Shown piece after piece: positions 9,829 through 18,839 of a stretch of DNA of 37,969 bases. A program made the position numbers and the translations under genes. The stretch lies in assembly GCA_024641925.1 (NCBI GenBank), contig JAHECB010000009.1, positions 1 through 37,969 on the forward strand, in the 5' to 3' direction. The stretch's first letter is position 1. Each line of letters opens with the position of its first letter. Source of the stretch: Betaproteobacteria bacterium. GTDB taxonomy: Bacteria > Pseudomonadota > Gammaproteobacteria > Burkholderiales > Burkholderiaceae_C. The notes under the pieces are model-generated. The model worked only from the letters and a program-made list of their open reading frames with translations, was not told the DNA's origin and did no database searches.

Positions 9829-10686
9829 TCAACGCGCCGGTTTGGCGGCCTTTTTCGGCATGGCGCTGGTGCGCGACCGCTTTGCAGGTTGGGCCGCGGC
9901 CGGCGAACGTGCAGCTGAAGGCGCAATGACGCCGCCCTGAATCAGGCGCTGCTCGCCCCGACACAGGTGCTCGATGGCCGCTGCGCGTGCCGCTTGCGGA
10001 TCGCGGCTGGCCACGGCGTCCACGATCTGGCGGTGTTCCTCCCGAACCTGTTGCATGAATTCGGCGTGCCGGGCCTCGTTGCCCTTGGTCACGCGCATGG
10101 CCTCCATCAGGTACTGCTCCAGAAACGCCAGCAAGAGGCTGAACTGCGGGTTGCCCGTGCCCTGGCCAATGGCGCGGTGGAACGCCAGGTCTTGGCGCAC
10201 ACCATCGTGCCCGCTGGCCGTTGCCTCGTCGATCGCCTTGACCGCACGGCGCAAGTCAGCCAACTGCGCCCGAGTGCAGCGCTGCGCCGCCAGTGCGGCC
10301 ATCTCGCCTTCCAGCACGCGGCGCAGTTCCATGACCTGCACCACCGCATCCATGGATTCCAGCACGGTGGCGTCAAAGGCCAGCGGCTGATGACTGGGCG
10401 CCGCGGTCACAAAGACGCCCGAGCCTTGCCGGGAGCGCAAGAGGCCCCGTGCCCGCACATGCTGCACCGCTTCACGCACCACCGACCGCGACACGCCGTG
10501 CGTGGCGGACAGTTGTGCTTCCGTGGGCAGGCGCTGGCCCTCCTGCAAATCACCCCGCTCGATGCCTTGGATGAGTTCGGCGGCCAAGCGGTCGGACAGG
10601 CGTTCTCCGGCCAGCAGCCTCGTCTGGTTTGCGCCTGACGATGCCCTGACGCGAGAAGCAGCCATTGGCTTGAGTTTGTCAGCCAT
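9829..10686 (-). CDS. FadR-subfamily GntR transcriptional regulator (FCD domain)
   Basis: wHTH 'GDLQEGQRLPTEAQLSATHGVSRSVVREAVQHVRARGLLRSRQGSGVFV' plus FCD-type C-terminal domain; basic Ala/Pro/Lys tail. Confidence 0.92.
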   Translation of the reverse strand: MADKLKPMAASRVRASSGANQTRLLAGERLSDRLAAELIQGIERGDLQEGQRLPTEAQLSATHGVSRSVVREAVQHVRARGLLRSRQGSGVFVTAAPSHQPLAFDATVLESMDAVVQVMELRRVLEGEMAALAAQRCTRAQLADLRRAVKAIDEATASGHDGVRQDLAFHRAIGQGTGNPQFSLLLAFLEQYLMEAMRVTKGNEARHAEFMQQVREEHRQIVDAVASRDPQAARAAAIEHLCRGEQRLIQGGVIAPSAARSPAAAQPAKRSRTSAMPKKAAKPAR

Positions 10687-10695
10687 GTGATCAGG

Positions 10696-10706
10696 TTATC
10701 AGACAA
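10696..10706. promoter_or_regulatory. Candidate FadR/GntR operator
   Basis: TTATCAGACAA (reverse TTGTCTGATAA) matches the generic FCD-type TNGTNNNACNA consensus with one mismatch; lies in the divergent regulator/ABC gap. Confidence 0.3.
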
Positions 10707-10809
10707 CTTTGGCTGGAACAACGGGAAAGCACTGAGGCGCAAACACAAGCGCCGGCGTATGGTCCGTCGCATCGACAGACCGGGGGTCACACCCAGGAGC
10801 CCAGCACAC

Positions 10810-11880
10810 ATGGCACGCGTATCGATCCGACAGATCAAGAAACGCTTCGGCGAAGTTGAGGTGCTGCATGGTGTCAGCATCGAGATTCCTGACTCGTCGT
10901 TCACCGTGCTCGTGGGCCCCAGTGGCTGCGGCAAAAGTACCTTGTTGCGCATGGTGGCCGGGCTGGAAAACGTCACCGAGGGCGAACTGCTCATCGGCGA
11001 CAAGGTGGTGAACAAGGTGCCGCCCAAGCAGCGCGACATCGCCATGGTGTTCCAGAACTATGCGTTGTATCCGCACATGACGGTGCGCGCCAACATGGCC
11101 TTTTCGCTGGAGCTGGCCAAGACACCCAAGGCGATGATCGACGAGCGAGTCGATCTGGCTGCCGGCATCCTGGGCTTGACGCCGCTGCTGGAGCGATACC
11201 CGCGGCAGCTGTCCGGTGGTCAGCGCCAGCGCGTGGCCATGGGGCGCGCCATCGTGCGCAAACCGCAGGTGTTCTTGTTTGACGAGCCGCTGTCCAACCT
11301 GGACGCCAAGTTGCGTGTGCAGATGCGCACCGAGATCAAGGAACTGCACCAACGCCTGAAGACCACCAGTGTTTACGTCACCCATGACCAGATCGAAGCC
11401 ATGACCATGGCCGACCAGATCGTGGTGATGCACGACGGCCTCATTGAACAGACCGGCAGCCCACTGGAGCTGTACGACCGCCCGGCCAACCGCTTTGTCG
11501 CTGGCTTCATCGGTTCGCCGGCCATGAACTTCCTGAAGGGCAGCGTCGAAGGCGGCGTGGTGACCCTGGGTGACGGTTCACGTGTGGACATGCCGACTTC
11601 GGCGCAGCCGGGCGGCGCTGCGGCGCGCGACATCGTCTACGGCATTCGGCCCGAACACCTGGACCTGTGCCAGACCGGCGACGCTGGCGGCTTTGACGCC
11701 GAGGTGGTGGTGGTTGAGCCCACCGGCAGCGAAACGCAGGTGTTTGTGCGCCTGGCAGGGCAAGAACTGGTGGGCGTCTTTCGCGAGCGACACGAATTCA
11801 AGCCTGGGCAACGGGTGCGCTTGCGTCCCCGTCCGGAGTGCGCACATCTTTTTGACACGACCAGCGGCCAACGGATCTGA
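10810..11880 (+). CDS. CUT1 ABC transporter ATP-binding protein (MalK/UgpC type)
   Basis: Walker A GPSGCGKSTLLR, signature LSGGQRQRVAMGRAIVRKP, Walker B VFLFDEPLSNLDAKLR, C-terminal TOBE/OB region. Confidence 0.95.
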   Translation: MARVSIRQIKKRFGEVEVLHGVSIEIPDSSFTVLVGPSGCGKSTLLRMVAGLENVTEGELLIGDKVVNKVPPKQRDIAMVFQNYALYPHMTVRANMAFSLELAKTPKAMIDERVDLAAGILGLTPLLERYPRQLSGGQRQRVAMGRAIVRKPQVFLFDEPLSNLDAKLRVQMRTEIKELHQRLKTTSVYVTHDQIEAMTMADQIVVMHDGLIEQTGSPLELYDRPANRFVAGFIGSPAMNFLKGSVEGGVVTLGDGSRVDMPTSAQPGGAAARDIVYGIRPEHLDLCQTGDAGGFDAEVVVVEPTGSETQVFVRLAGQELVGVFRERHEFKPGQRVRLRPRPECAHLFDTTSGQRI

Positions 11881-11945
11881 GGCCGCCCGTCTTTCCGTTC
11901 CAGACGATCCGTAACAAGCCCAATAGGGGTACAGGAGACAACGCC

Positions 11946-13280
11946 ATGAGCCACAGCATGTTCACCCGTCGCACGGCCTTGAAGTCGGCAGCCGCCATCG
12001 CTGGCGCCAGCGCCGCCAACCTGAGCCTGTTTGCACAGGCCTGGGCGCAGAGTTCGCCCTTCAAACCTGAAAGCGGTGCGAAGCTGTCGCTGATGCGCTG
12101 GAAGCGTTTCATCCAGTCCGAAGAAGACAGCTTCATGAAGCTGGTAGCGGCCTTCACCAAGGCCACGGGCGTGGATGTCAAGGTCACCAACGAGTCGCTG
12201 GACGACGTACAGCCCAAGGCCAGCGTGTCGGCCAATACGGGGCAGGGTCCGGACCTGTTCTGGGGCCTTTATTCGTTGCCGCACCTGTTCCCCAGCAAGT
12301 GTGTTGACGTTACCGATGTGGCCGACTACCTGGGCAAGAAATACGGCGGCTGGGTGCCTTCGGCGCAGACCTATGGCAAGGGTGCCAATGGTCGCTGGAT
12401 CGACATCCCCATGGCCTACAACGGCAACGTCATCAACTACCGCCAGAGCATGATCGAGCAGGCGGGGTTCAAGGAAGTGCCCAAGGACACGGCCGGTTTC
12501 CTGGAGCTGATGAAGGCACTCAACAGCAAGTCCAAGCCGGGCGGTTTTGCGCTGGGCCGCGCCTCGGGTGACGGCAATGCCTGGGTGCACTGGGCGCTGT
12601 GGTCGCATGGCGGCAATCTGGTCGACGCCAAGGACAAGGTGGTCATCAATTCGCCCGAGACGGTGAAGGCGCTGGAATACGTCAAGACCATGTCCGATTC
12701 CTTTGTCAGCGGCACGGCGTCCTGGAACGACAGTTTCAACAACAAGGCCTTCTTGTCGGGCGAAATCTCCTTGACCAACAACGGCGTGTCGATCTACGCC
12801 GCGGCCAAGGCCGGTGCCGCCAAGGGTGACGCCAAGATGAAGGAGATCATGGACGACATGAACCACGCGCTGTGGCCGATCGGCCCGGTGGGCCACCCGA
12901 CCGAATTCCACATCGCCTACCCGATGATGATCATGAAGTATTCCAAGGTGCCCAAGGCAGCCAAGGCCTTCATCACCTTCATGCTCGAAGCCGAAAACTT
13001 CAACCAGTGGCTGGAGGATTCCGTGGGGTACCTGACGCACCCGCTGAACGCCTATGATGACAACGCCGTTTGGAAGACCGATCCCAAGCTGAGCCTGGTC
13101 CGCGATGTGGCCAAGCGCACGCTGACAGCTGGTGGCCTGGGTTCGGTGGGCGAAAAGGCCGCTTCTGCGCTGGCCGACTTTGTGGTGCTGGACATGTTTG
13201 CCACGGTGTGCACCGGGCGGGCGTCCATCAAGGAGGCCATTTCGGTGGCCGAGCGCCAGGCCCGGCGTATCTACCGCTGA
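11946..13280 (+). CDS. ABC transporter extracellular substrate-binding protein (family 1)
   Basis: N-terminal Tat-like signal 'FTRRTALKSAAAIAGASAANLSLFAQAWAQ', UgpB/MalE-like body; sits between the ATPase and permeases. Confidence 0.92.
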   Translation: MSHSMFTRRTALKSAAAIAGASAANLSLFAQAWAQSSPFKPESGAKLSLMRWKRFIQSEEDSFMKLVAAFTKATGVDVKVTNESLDDVQPKASVSANTGQGPDLFWGLYSLPHLFPSKCVDVTDVADYLGKKYGGWVPSAQTYGKGANGRWIDIPMAYNGNVINYRQSMIEQAGFKEVPKDTAGFLELMKALNSKSKPGGFALGRASGDGNAWVHWALWSHGGNLVDAKDKVVINSPETVKALEYVKTMSDSFVSGTASWNDSFNNKAFLSGEISLTNNGVSIYAAAKAGAAKGDAKMKEIMDDMNHALWPIGPVGHPTEFHIAYPMMIMKYSKVPKAAKAFITFMLEAENFNQWLEDSVGYLTHPLNAYDDNAVWKTDPKLSLVRDVAKRTLTAGGLGSVGEKAASALADFVVLDMFATVCTGRASIKEAISVAERQARRIYR

Positions 13281-13330
13281 AGCCTGCCGCTGAAATCTGG
13301 CGATGATTGACCACGCAAGGAGAGCCGCCC

Positions 13331-14239
13331 ATGGTGTCTGACCGCCTGGCCGCCTGGGGCGAAAACAAGAACCTGCTCGGGTTCTTGTTCATGCTGCCGG
13401 CGGCGGCCTTCCTGCTGTTGTTTCTGGTCTACCCCCTGGGGTTGGGCGTCTGGCTCAGTTTCACCGACGCCAAGATCGGTCGCCCCGGGGAGTTTGTCGG
13501 CCTGGAAAACTACATCTGGATCATCGGCGACTACAAGTTCCAGACGGCGGTGTTTTTCACGCTGTTCTATACGGTTTTTGCCAGCATCGCCAAGTTTGCG
13601 ATCGGCCTGTACCTGGCCTTGCTGCTGAACCAGAACCTGCCCTTGAAGGCCATGATCCGCGCGCTGGTCCTGATCCCCTTCATTGTGCCCACGGTACTGT
13701 CCGCCATCGCGTTCTGGTGGATCTTCGACCCTCAGTTTTCCATCATCAGCTGGAGCCTGCGAAACCTGGGCTGGATCGACGGCAACATCGACTTTCTGGG
13801 TGACGCCTGGAACGCACGCTGGAGTGTCATCTTCGCCAACGTCTGGCGCGGAGTGCCCTTCATCGCCATTTCCTTGCTGGCCGGTTTGCAGACCGTGCCG
13901 CCTTCACTGTACGAAGCCGCCACGCTGGACGGCGCCACCCGTTGGCAAATGTTTGTGCGCATCACCTACCCGCTGCTGACACCCATCATCGCGGTCGTGA
14001 TGACGTTTTCGGTGTTGTTCACCTTCACCGATTTCCAGCTCATCAAGGTGCTGACCAACGGTGGCCCCGCCGGTGCCACCGAACTGATGGCCACGATGTC
14101 CTACAACACGGCCATTCTGGGCGGGCGCATCGGTGAAGGCGCCGCCATTTCCACGGCCATGGTGCCGTTTCTGCTGGCAGCCATCATGGTGTCATGGTTT
14201 GGTTTGCAGCGCCGCAAGTGGCAACAGGGTGAAGACTGA
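13331..14239 (+). CDS. CUT1 ABC transporter permease (MalF/UgpA type)
   Basis: Six hydrophobic segments; EAA loop 'YEAATLDGATRWQMFVRITYPLLTP'. Confidence 0.93.
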   Translation: MVSDRLAAWGENKNLLGFLFMLPAAAFLLLFLVYPLGLGVWLSFTDAKIGRPGEFVGLENYIWIIGDYKFQTAVFFTLFYTVFASIAKFAIGLYLALLLNQNLPLKAMIRALVLIPFIVPTVLSAIAFWWIFDPQFSIISWSLRNLGWIDGNIDFLGDAWNARWSVIFANVWRGVPFIAISLLAGLQTVPPSLYEAATLDGATRWQMFVRITYPLLTPIIAVVMTFSVLFTFTDFQLIKVLTNGGPAGATELMATMSYNTAILGGRIGEGAAISTAMVPFLLAAIMVSWFGLQRRKWQQGED

Positions 14240-15138
14240 TGGGCCGCAACTCGCCTGAAGACAATGTGGTCACGGCCGACCACTCGGAGGGCATGAGCTA
14301 CCTGTCCACGCTGCCGCAGCGTGTGGTGTCGGTGTACATGCCCTTAGGGCTGATCGTGGTGGTGCTGCTGTTTCCGTTTTACTGGATGGTGATCACCGCG
14401 GTCAAACCCAAGGAACAGTTGCTGGACCTGGACACCTTCAGCCCGTTCTGGACCGTGTCCCCGACGCTGGAGCACATCAAGGACCTGCTGTTCAAGACTG
14501 ACTACCCGCTGTGGTTGTGGAACACCATGTTCATTTCGGTGGCGGCCACGGTGCTGTCGCTGATTGCCAGTGTGTTTGCGGCCTATGCCATCACCCGCAT
14601 CCGCTACAAGGGCGCCAGCATGGTGGGCGGGCTGATCTTTCTGGCCTACCTGGTGCCGCCATCCATTCTGTTCATTCCGCTGTCCACGGTGGTGTTCCAG
14701 TACGGCTTGTTTGACACGCCGTTTGCGCTGATCCTGACCTACCCGACCATACTGATCCCGTTTTCCACGTGGCTGCTGATGGGCTATTTCAAGACGATCC
14801 CGTATGAGCTGGAAGAGTGCGCCTTGATCGACGGCGCCAACCGCTGGCAGATCCTGGTCAAGATCATCCTGCCGCTGGCCGTGCCGGGGCTGATCTCGGC
14901 GTCCATCTTCTGCCTGACGCTGTGCTGGAACGAGTTCATCTACGCGCTGACCTTCATCAACAGCGCCGAAAAGAAGACGGTGCCGGTGGCCATCCTGTCG
15001 GCCTTCACCGACGGCGACCAGTACCGCTGGGGTTCGCTGATGGCGGGTGCACTCGTGGGCTCGTTGCCGCTGGTGATCCTGTATGCATTTTTTGTCGAGC
15101 ACTATGTATCGGCCATGACAGGCGCCGTCAAGGAATGA
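14239..15138 (+). CDS. CUT1 ABC transporter permease (MalG/UgpE type)
   Basis: EAA loop 'ELEECALIDGANRWQILVKIILPLAVPGL'; overlaps the upstream permease stop (TGATG). Confidence 0.93.
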   Translation: MGRNSPEDNVVTADHSEGMSYLSTLPQRVVSVYMPLGLIVVVLLFPFYWMVITAVKPKEQLLDLDTFSPFWTVSPTLEHIKDLLFKTDYPLWLWNTMFISVAATVLSLIASVFAAYAITRIRYKGASMVGGLIFLAYLVPPSILFIPLSTVVFQYGLFDTPFALILTYPTILIPFSTWLLMGYFKTIPYELEECALIDGANRWQILVKIILPLAVPGLISASIFCLTLCWNEFIYALTFINSAEKKTVPVAILSAFTDGDQYRWGSLMAGALVGSLPLVILYAFFVEHYVSAMTGAVKE

Positions 15139-15178
15139 ACGCCGCGGCCCTGGCCGCGCGTCAATCGGAGAACGTGCC

Positions 15179-16072
15179 ATGCGCGTTGCATTTGTAGGCC
15201 TTGGCGCTATGGGTTTGCCCATGGCTGCGAACATGGTCCGTGCGGGCCACGAGGTCTGCGGGTTTGACGTTCGGCCCGCCGCCCAGCAGTTGTTGAAAGA
15301 CGCGGGCGGCCAGACGGCCGACAGCGCGGCCGCCGCCGCAAACCGCGCCGATCTGCTATGGCTGATGGTGGTCAGCGGCGAACAGGCCGCCAGCGTGCTC
15401 TTTGATCAGGGCGCTGCGGCTGCGATGCTGACCGGCAGCCTGGTGGTGGCCGCTTGCACGCAGCCACCCGCGATGGCGCAGCACACGGCGCAACGCCTGG
15501 AGGCCATGGGCCTTGAAATGCTGGACGCGCCGGTGTCCGGTGGCACCGCAGGTGCCAGGGCCGCGAGCCTGACGCTGATGGTCAGTGGCAGCGAAACCGC
15601 GCTGGCGCGAGCGCGGCCGGTGTTTGAGGCCGTCGGTCAGCAGATCTTCGATGTGGGCCGGAAACCCGGCATGGGCAGCACCGCCAAGATGATCAACCAG
15701 CTGCTGTGTGGTGTGCACATTGCTGCCGCAGCAGAAGCCCTGCACGTGGCCGAGCGCGCCGGTGTTGATACCGCGACCATGCACAAGATCATTTCGGTAT
15801 CCGCCGGCAACAGCTGGATGTGGGGCGACCGCGGGCCGCGCATGATGCAGGCCGACCCCGTGGTGACCAGCGCCGTGGACATCTTCATCAAGGACCTGGG
15901 CATCGTGCTGGACCAGGGCAAGGCCAGTCGACAAGGCCTGCCGCTGGCCAGTGCGGCGATGCAGATGTTTTTGGCCGCTGCCGGACTGGGCCATGGCAGC
16001 GCTGACGACAGCCAGGTGATCCGCGCCTACCGCGCGTTGAACGGCGCCCAAGCCGTTGGAGACAAGACATGA
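15179..16072 (+). CDS. NAD(P)-dependent beta-hydroxyacid dehydrogenase (3-hydroxyisobutyrate / threonate dehydrogenase-like)
   Basis: 'VAFVGLGAMGLPMAANMVRAGHEVCGFD', 'DAPVSGGTAGARAASLTLMVSG', 'GMGSTAKMINQLL'. Confidence 0.9.
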   Translation: MRVAFVGLGAMGLPMAANMVRAGHEVCGFDVRPAAQQLLKDAGGQTADSAAAAANRADLLWLMVVSGEQAASVLFDQGAAAAMLTGSLVVAACTQPPAMAQHTAQRLEAMGLEMLDAPVSGGTAGARAASLTLMVSGSETALARARPVFEAVGQQIFDVGRKPGMGSTAKMINQLLCGVHIAAAAEALHVAERAGVDTATMHKIISVSAGNSWMWGDRGPRMMQADPVVTSAVDIFIKDLGIVLDQGKASRQGLPLASAAMQMFLAAAGLGHGSADDSQVIRAYRALNGAQAVGDKT

Positions 16073-17004
16073 ATTACCCCACTCAGTCGCAACCGACCGC
16101 TGTGGCGCCTGCTGCGCCTCCTGTGCCGACTGCTGACGCAGCGGCTGACCGCATGACCATGCTGGCCGACAAGGCCTGGCGCATTCGTCGCCATGCGCTG
16201 CGCATGGGCGAAGTGCAGGGCCAGGGTTACATCGGCCAGGCATTGGACATTGCCGATGTGCTGGCCGTGGCCTACTTCGGCGCCCTGCGTTACCGCGCCG
16301 ACGACCCGGACTGGGAAGGACGCGACCGTTTCCTGCTGTCCAACGGCCACTATGCCATTGCGCTGTATGCCGCGCTGATCGAGGCCCGCATCGTGCCTGA
16401 AAGCGAACTCGAAACCTACGGCAGCGATGACAGCCGGCTGCCCATGTCCGGCATGGCCCGTTACACGCCGGGCATGGAAATGAGCGGTGGCTCCTTGGGG
16501 CAGGGCCTGGCGATTGCCGTGGGCCACGGCCTGGGCCTGAAGCGCAAGGCATCGGACGCTTGGGTCTACACACTGTTTTCAGACGGCGAACTGGACGAAG
16601 GCGCGGTCTGGGAAGCGCTGATGTCGGCCGGCCACTGGAAGCTGAACAACATGATTGCGATCTGCGACGTCAACAACCAGCAGGCCGACGGCCCATCGGG
16701 GCAGGTGATGGCCTTTGAGCCCCTGGAGCAGAAGATGCAGGCCTTTGGCTGGTTCACCCAGCGCATCGACGGCAACAACCTGGCCGCCGTGGTGGCGGCC
16801 TTTGACCGCGCGCGTGCGCTGCAGGACAATCGCCCGCGCATGATCATCTGCGACACCCGCATGTGCTGCGGTGTGCCCTTTTTGGAAAACCGCGAAAAGA
16901 ACCACTTCATCCGCGTCGAGCCCGGTGAATGGCAACTGGCCTTGCAGCAGCTGGACGAGCGCCACGCCGCCACCCAGGCCGGTGCCGCAGGAGCTGGGGC
17001 ATGA
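16069..17004 (+). CDS. Transketolase N-terminal (TPP-binding) subunit
   Basis: 'GHYAIALYAALIEA', 'GSLGQGLAIAVGHGLGLK', 'FSDGELDEGAVWEALMSAGHWKLNNMIAICDVNNQQADG'. Confidence 0.93.
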   Translation: MNYPTQSQPTAVAPAAPPVPTADAAADRMTMLADKAWRIRRHALRMGEVQGQGYIGQALDIADVLAVAYFGALRYRADDPDWEGRDRFLLSNGHYAIALYAALIEARIVPESELETYGSDDSRLPMSGMARYTPGMEMSGGSLGQGLAIAVGHGLGLKRKASDAWVYTLFSDGELDEGAVWEALMSAGHWKLNNMIAICDVNNQQADGPSGQVMAFEPLEQKMQAFGWFTQRIDGNNLAAVVAAFDRARALQDNRPRMIICDTRMCCGVPFLENREKNHFIRVEPGEWQLALQQLDERHAATQAGAAGAGA

Positions 17005-18005
17005 GCGCGCCATCCACTGCCATCAAGCCGCGGCTGACCACGTCGGCCATGATTGCGTCCATCGCCAGCGAAGGCCAGCGCACCCGGCCGGCGCCGTTTG
17101 GCCAGGCGATGCTGAAACTGGCCGAGCAGCGCAGCGACGTGGTGGGCATGACAGCCGACCTGTCCAAGTACACCGACCTGCACCTGTTTGCCAACGCCTA
17201 CCCCGATCGCTTCTATCAGATGGGCATGGCCGAGCAACTGCTGTTTGGCGCCGCCGCCGGTCTGGCCAAAGAGGGGGCCATACCCTTTGTCACCACCTAC
17301 GCGGTGTTTGCCACACGCCGTGCCTATGACTTCATCCACCAGGCCATCGCCGAAGACGGCTTGAACGTGAAGATGATCTGTGCCTTGCCGGGCCTGACCT
17401 CGGGTTACGGCCCCAGCCACCAGGCCACCGAAGACCTGGCGCTGATGCGCGCCATTCCGGACCTGATGGTCATCGACCCGTGTGATGCACTGGAAATCGA
17501 ACAGGTGGTGCCGGCCATCGCCGCGCACCAGGGCCCCGTCTACATGCGCCTGTTGCGCGGCCAGGTGCCCCTGGTGCTGGACGAATTCAACTACCGCTTT
17601 GAACTGGGCAAGGCCCAGATGCTGCGTGGCGGGCGCGACGCGCTGGTCATTTCTTCGGGCCTGCTGACCATGCGTGCGCTGGAAGCGGCCACTGCATTGG
17701 CCGCCGACCAGGTGGACGTGGCCGTGCTGCACGTGCCCACCATCAAGCCGCTGGACACGGCCACCTTGCTGCGTGAATGTGCTGTGAGTGGGCGCCTGGT
17801 GGTGGTGGCCGAAAACCACAGTACGGTGGGCGGTCTGGGCGAGGCGTTGGCGGCTGAATTGCTGAGCGCTGGCGTGGCACCGCGTTTTCGCCGCATCGCG
17901 CTGCCCGACGCGTTTCTGGATGCGGGGGCGTTACCCACGCTGCACCAGCGCTACGGCATTTCGGTAGATGCCATCTGCACGACCATCAAGGGCTGGCTGG
18001 TTTGA
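17001..18005 (+). CDS. Transketolase C-terminal (pyrimidine-binding) subunit
   Basis: 'TADLSKYTDLHLFANAYPDRFYQMGMAEQLLFGAAAGLAKEG', 'YGPSHQATEDLALMRAIPDLMVIDPCDALE'; ATG overlaps the upstream stop. Confidence 0.93.
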   Translation: MSAPSTAIKPRLTTSAMIASIASEGQRTRPAPFGQAMLKLAEQRSDVVGMTADLSKYTDLHLFANAYPDRFYQMGMAEQLLFGAAAGLAKEGAIPFVTTYAVFATRRAYDFIHQAIAEDGLNVKMICALPGLTSGYGPSHQATEDLALMRAIPDLMVIDPCDALEIEQVVPAIAAHQGPVYMRLLRGQVPLVLDEFNYRFELGKAQMLRGGRDALVISSGLLTMRALEAATALAADQVDVAVLHVPTIKPLDTATLLRECAVSGRLVVVAENHSTVGGLGEALAAELLSAGVAPRFRRIALPDAFLDAGALPTLHQRYGISVDAICTTIKGWLV

Positions 18006-18038
18006 CCGGTCGCCTTTTCATCAAGGGGTGAACCCACC

Positions 18039-18791
18039 ATGCTGCTCAAGGACCGCACCGTCATCATCACCGGCGCCGCCAGCCCGCGGGGCCTGGGCCT
18101 GGCCTGCGCACGCCTGTTCGCCGAGCACGGTGCGCGTGTGCTGGTTTCGGACCTGGGCGCTGAAGCCGCCGCAGCCGCAGCCGCATCACTGCCGGGCGCC
18201 GGGCACAGCAGCGCGCGCTGCGACGTCAGCCAGCGCAACGACTGCGAAGGCTTGGCCACGCTGGCGCTGGCCACCTGGGGCCGCATCGACGTGCTGGTCA
18301 ACATGGCCGGGATCACCAGCCCGCAGCGTTTGATGGAAGTGGACGACGCCACTTACAACCGCGTCTTCGACATCAACATGCGCGGCACGATGTACATGAC
18401 CCAGGCCGTGGTGCCGGCCATGCGCCAGCAAAGATCCGGCAGCATCGTCAACATCAGCAGCGTCAGCGCACAGCGCGGCGGGGGTGTTTTTGGCGGCAGC
18501 CATTATTCGGCCGCCAAGGCCGCGGTGCTGGGTTACACCAAGGCCGCTGCGCGCGAACTGGGGCCGGACAACATTCGCGTCAACGCCATCTGCGCCAGCT
18601 TCATCGACACCGACATCACCGCCGGCATGATGACGCCCGACCGGCTCAAGACGATTGTGGACAGCGTGCCCATGGGCCGCCCGGGCCATGCCCATGAAGT
18701 GGCTGGCTGTGTGCTGTTCCTGGCCAGCGAGCTGGCCAGCTACGTGACCGGCAGTGAGGTGGACATCAATGGGGGCAGCCACATCCATTGA
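18039..18791 (+). CDS. SDR family NAD(P)-dependent oxidoreductase
   Basis: 'TVIITGAASPRGLGLACARLFAEHG', 'YSAAKAAVLGYTKAAARELGPDNIRVNAICASFIDTDI' (YxxxK). Confidence 0.93.
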   Translation: MLLKDRTVIITGAASPRGLGLACARLFAEHGARVLVSDLGAEAAAAAAASLPGAGHSSARCDVSQRNDCEGLATLALATWGRIDVLVNMAGITSPQRLMEVDDATYNRVFDINMRGTMYMTQAVVPAMRQQRSGSIVNISSVSAQRGGGVFGGSHYSAAKAAVLGYTKAAARELGPDNIRVNAICASFIDTDITAGMMTPDRLKTIVDSVPMGRPGHAHEVAGCVLFLASELASYVTGSEVDINGGSHIH

Positions 18792-18839
18792 CGGGCGCGG
18801 TTCAATCGCGGGTGCAGTACCGGGCAGTGCGCCGGACCG

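Noticed and set aside
11637-13040. 467-aa minus-strand ORF antisense to the ABC transporter genes
   Set aside because: Shadow ORF; the plus strand has a clear ATPase and substrate-binding protein.
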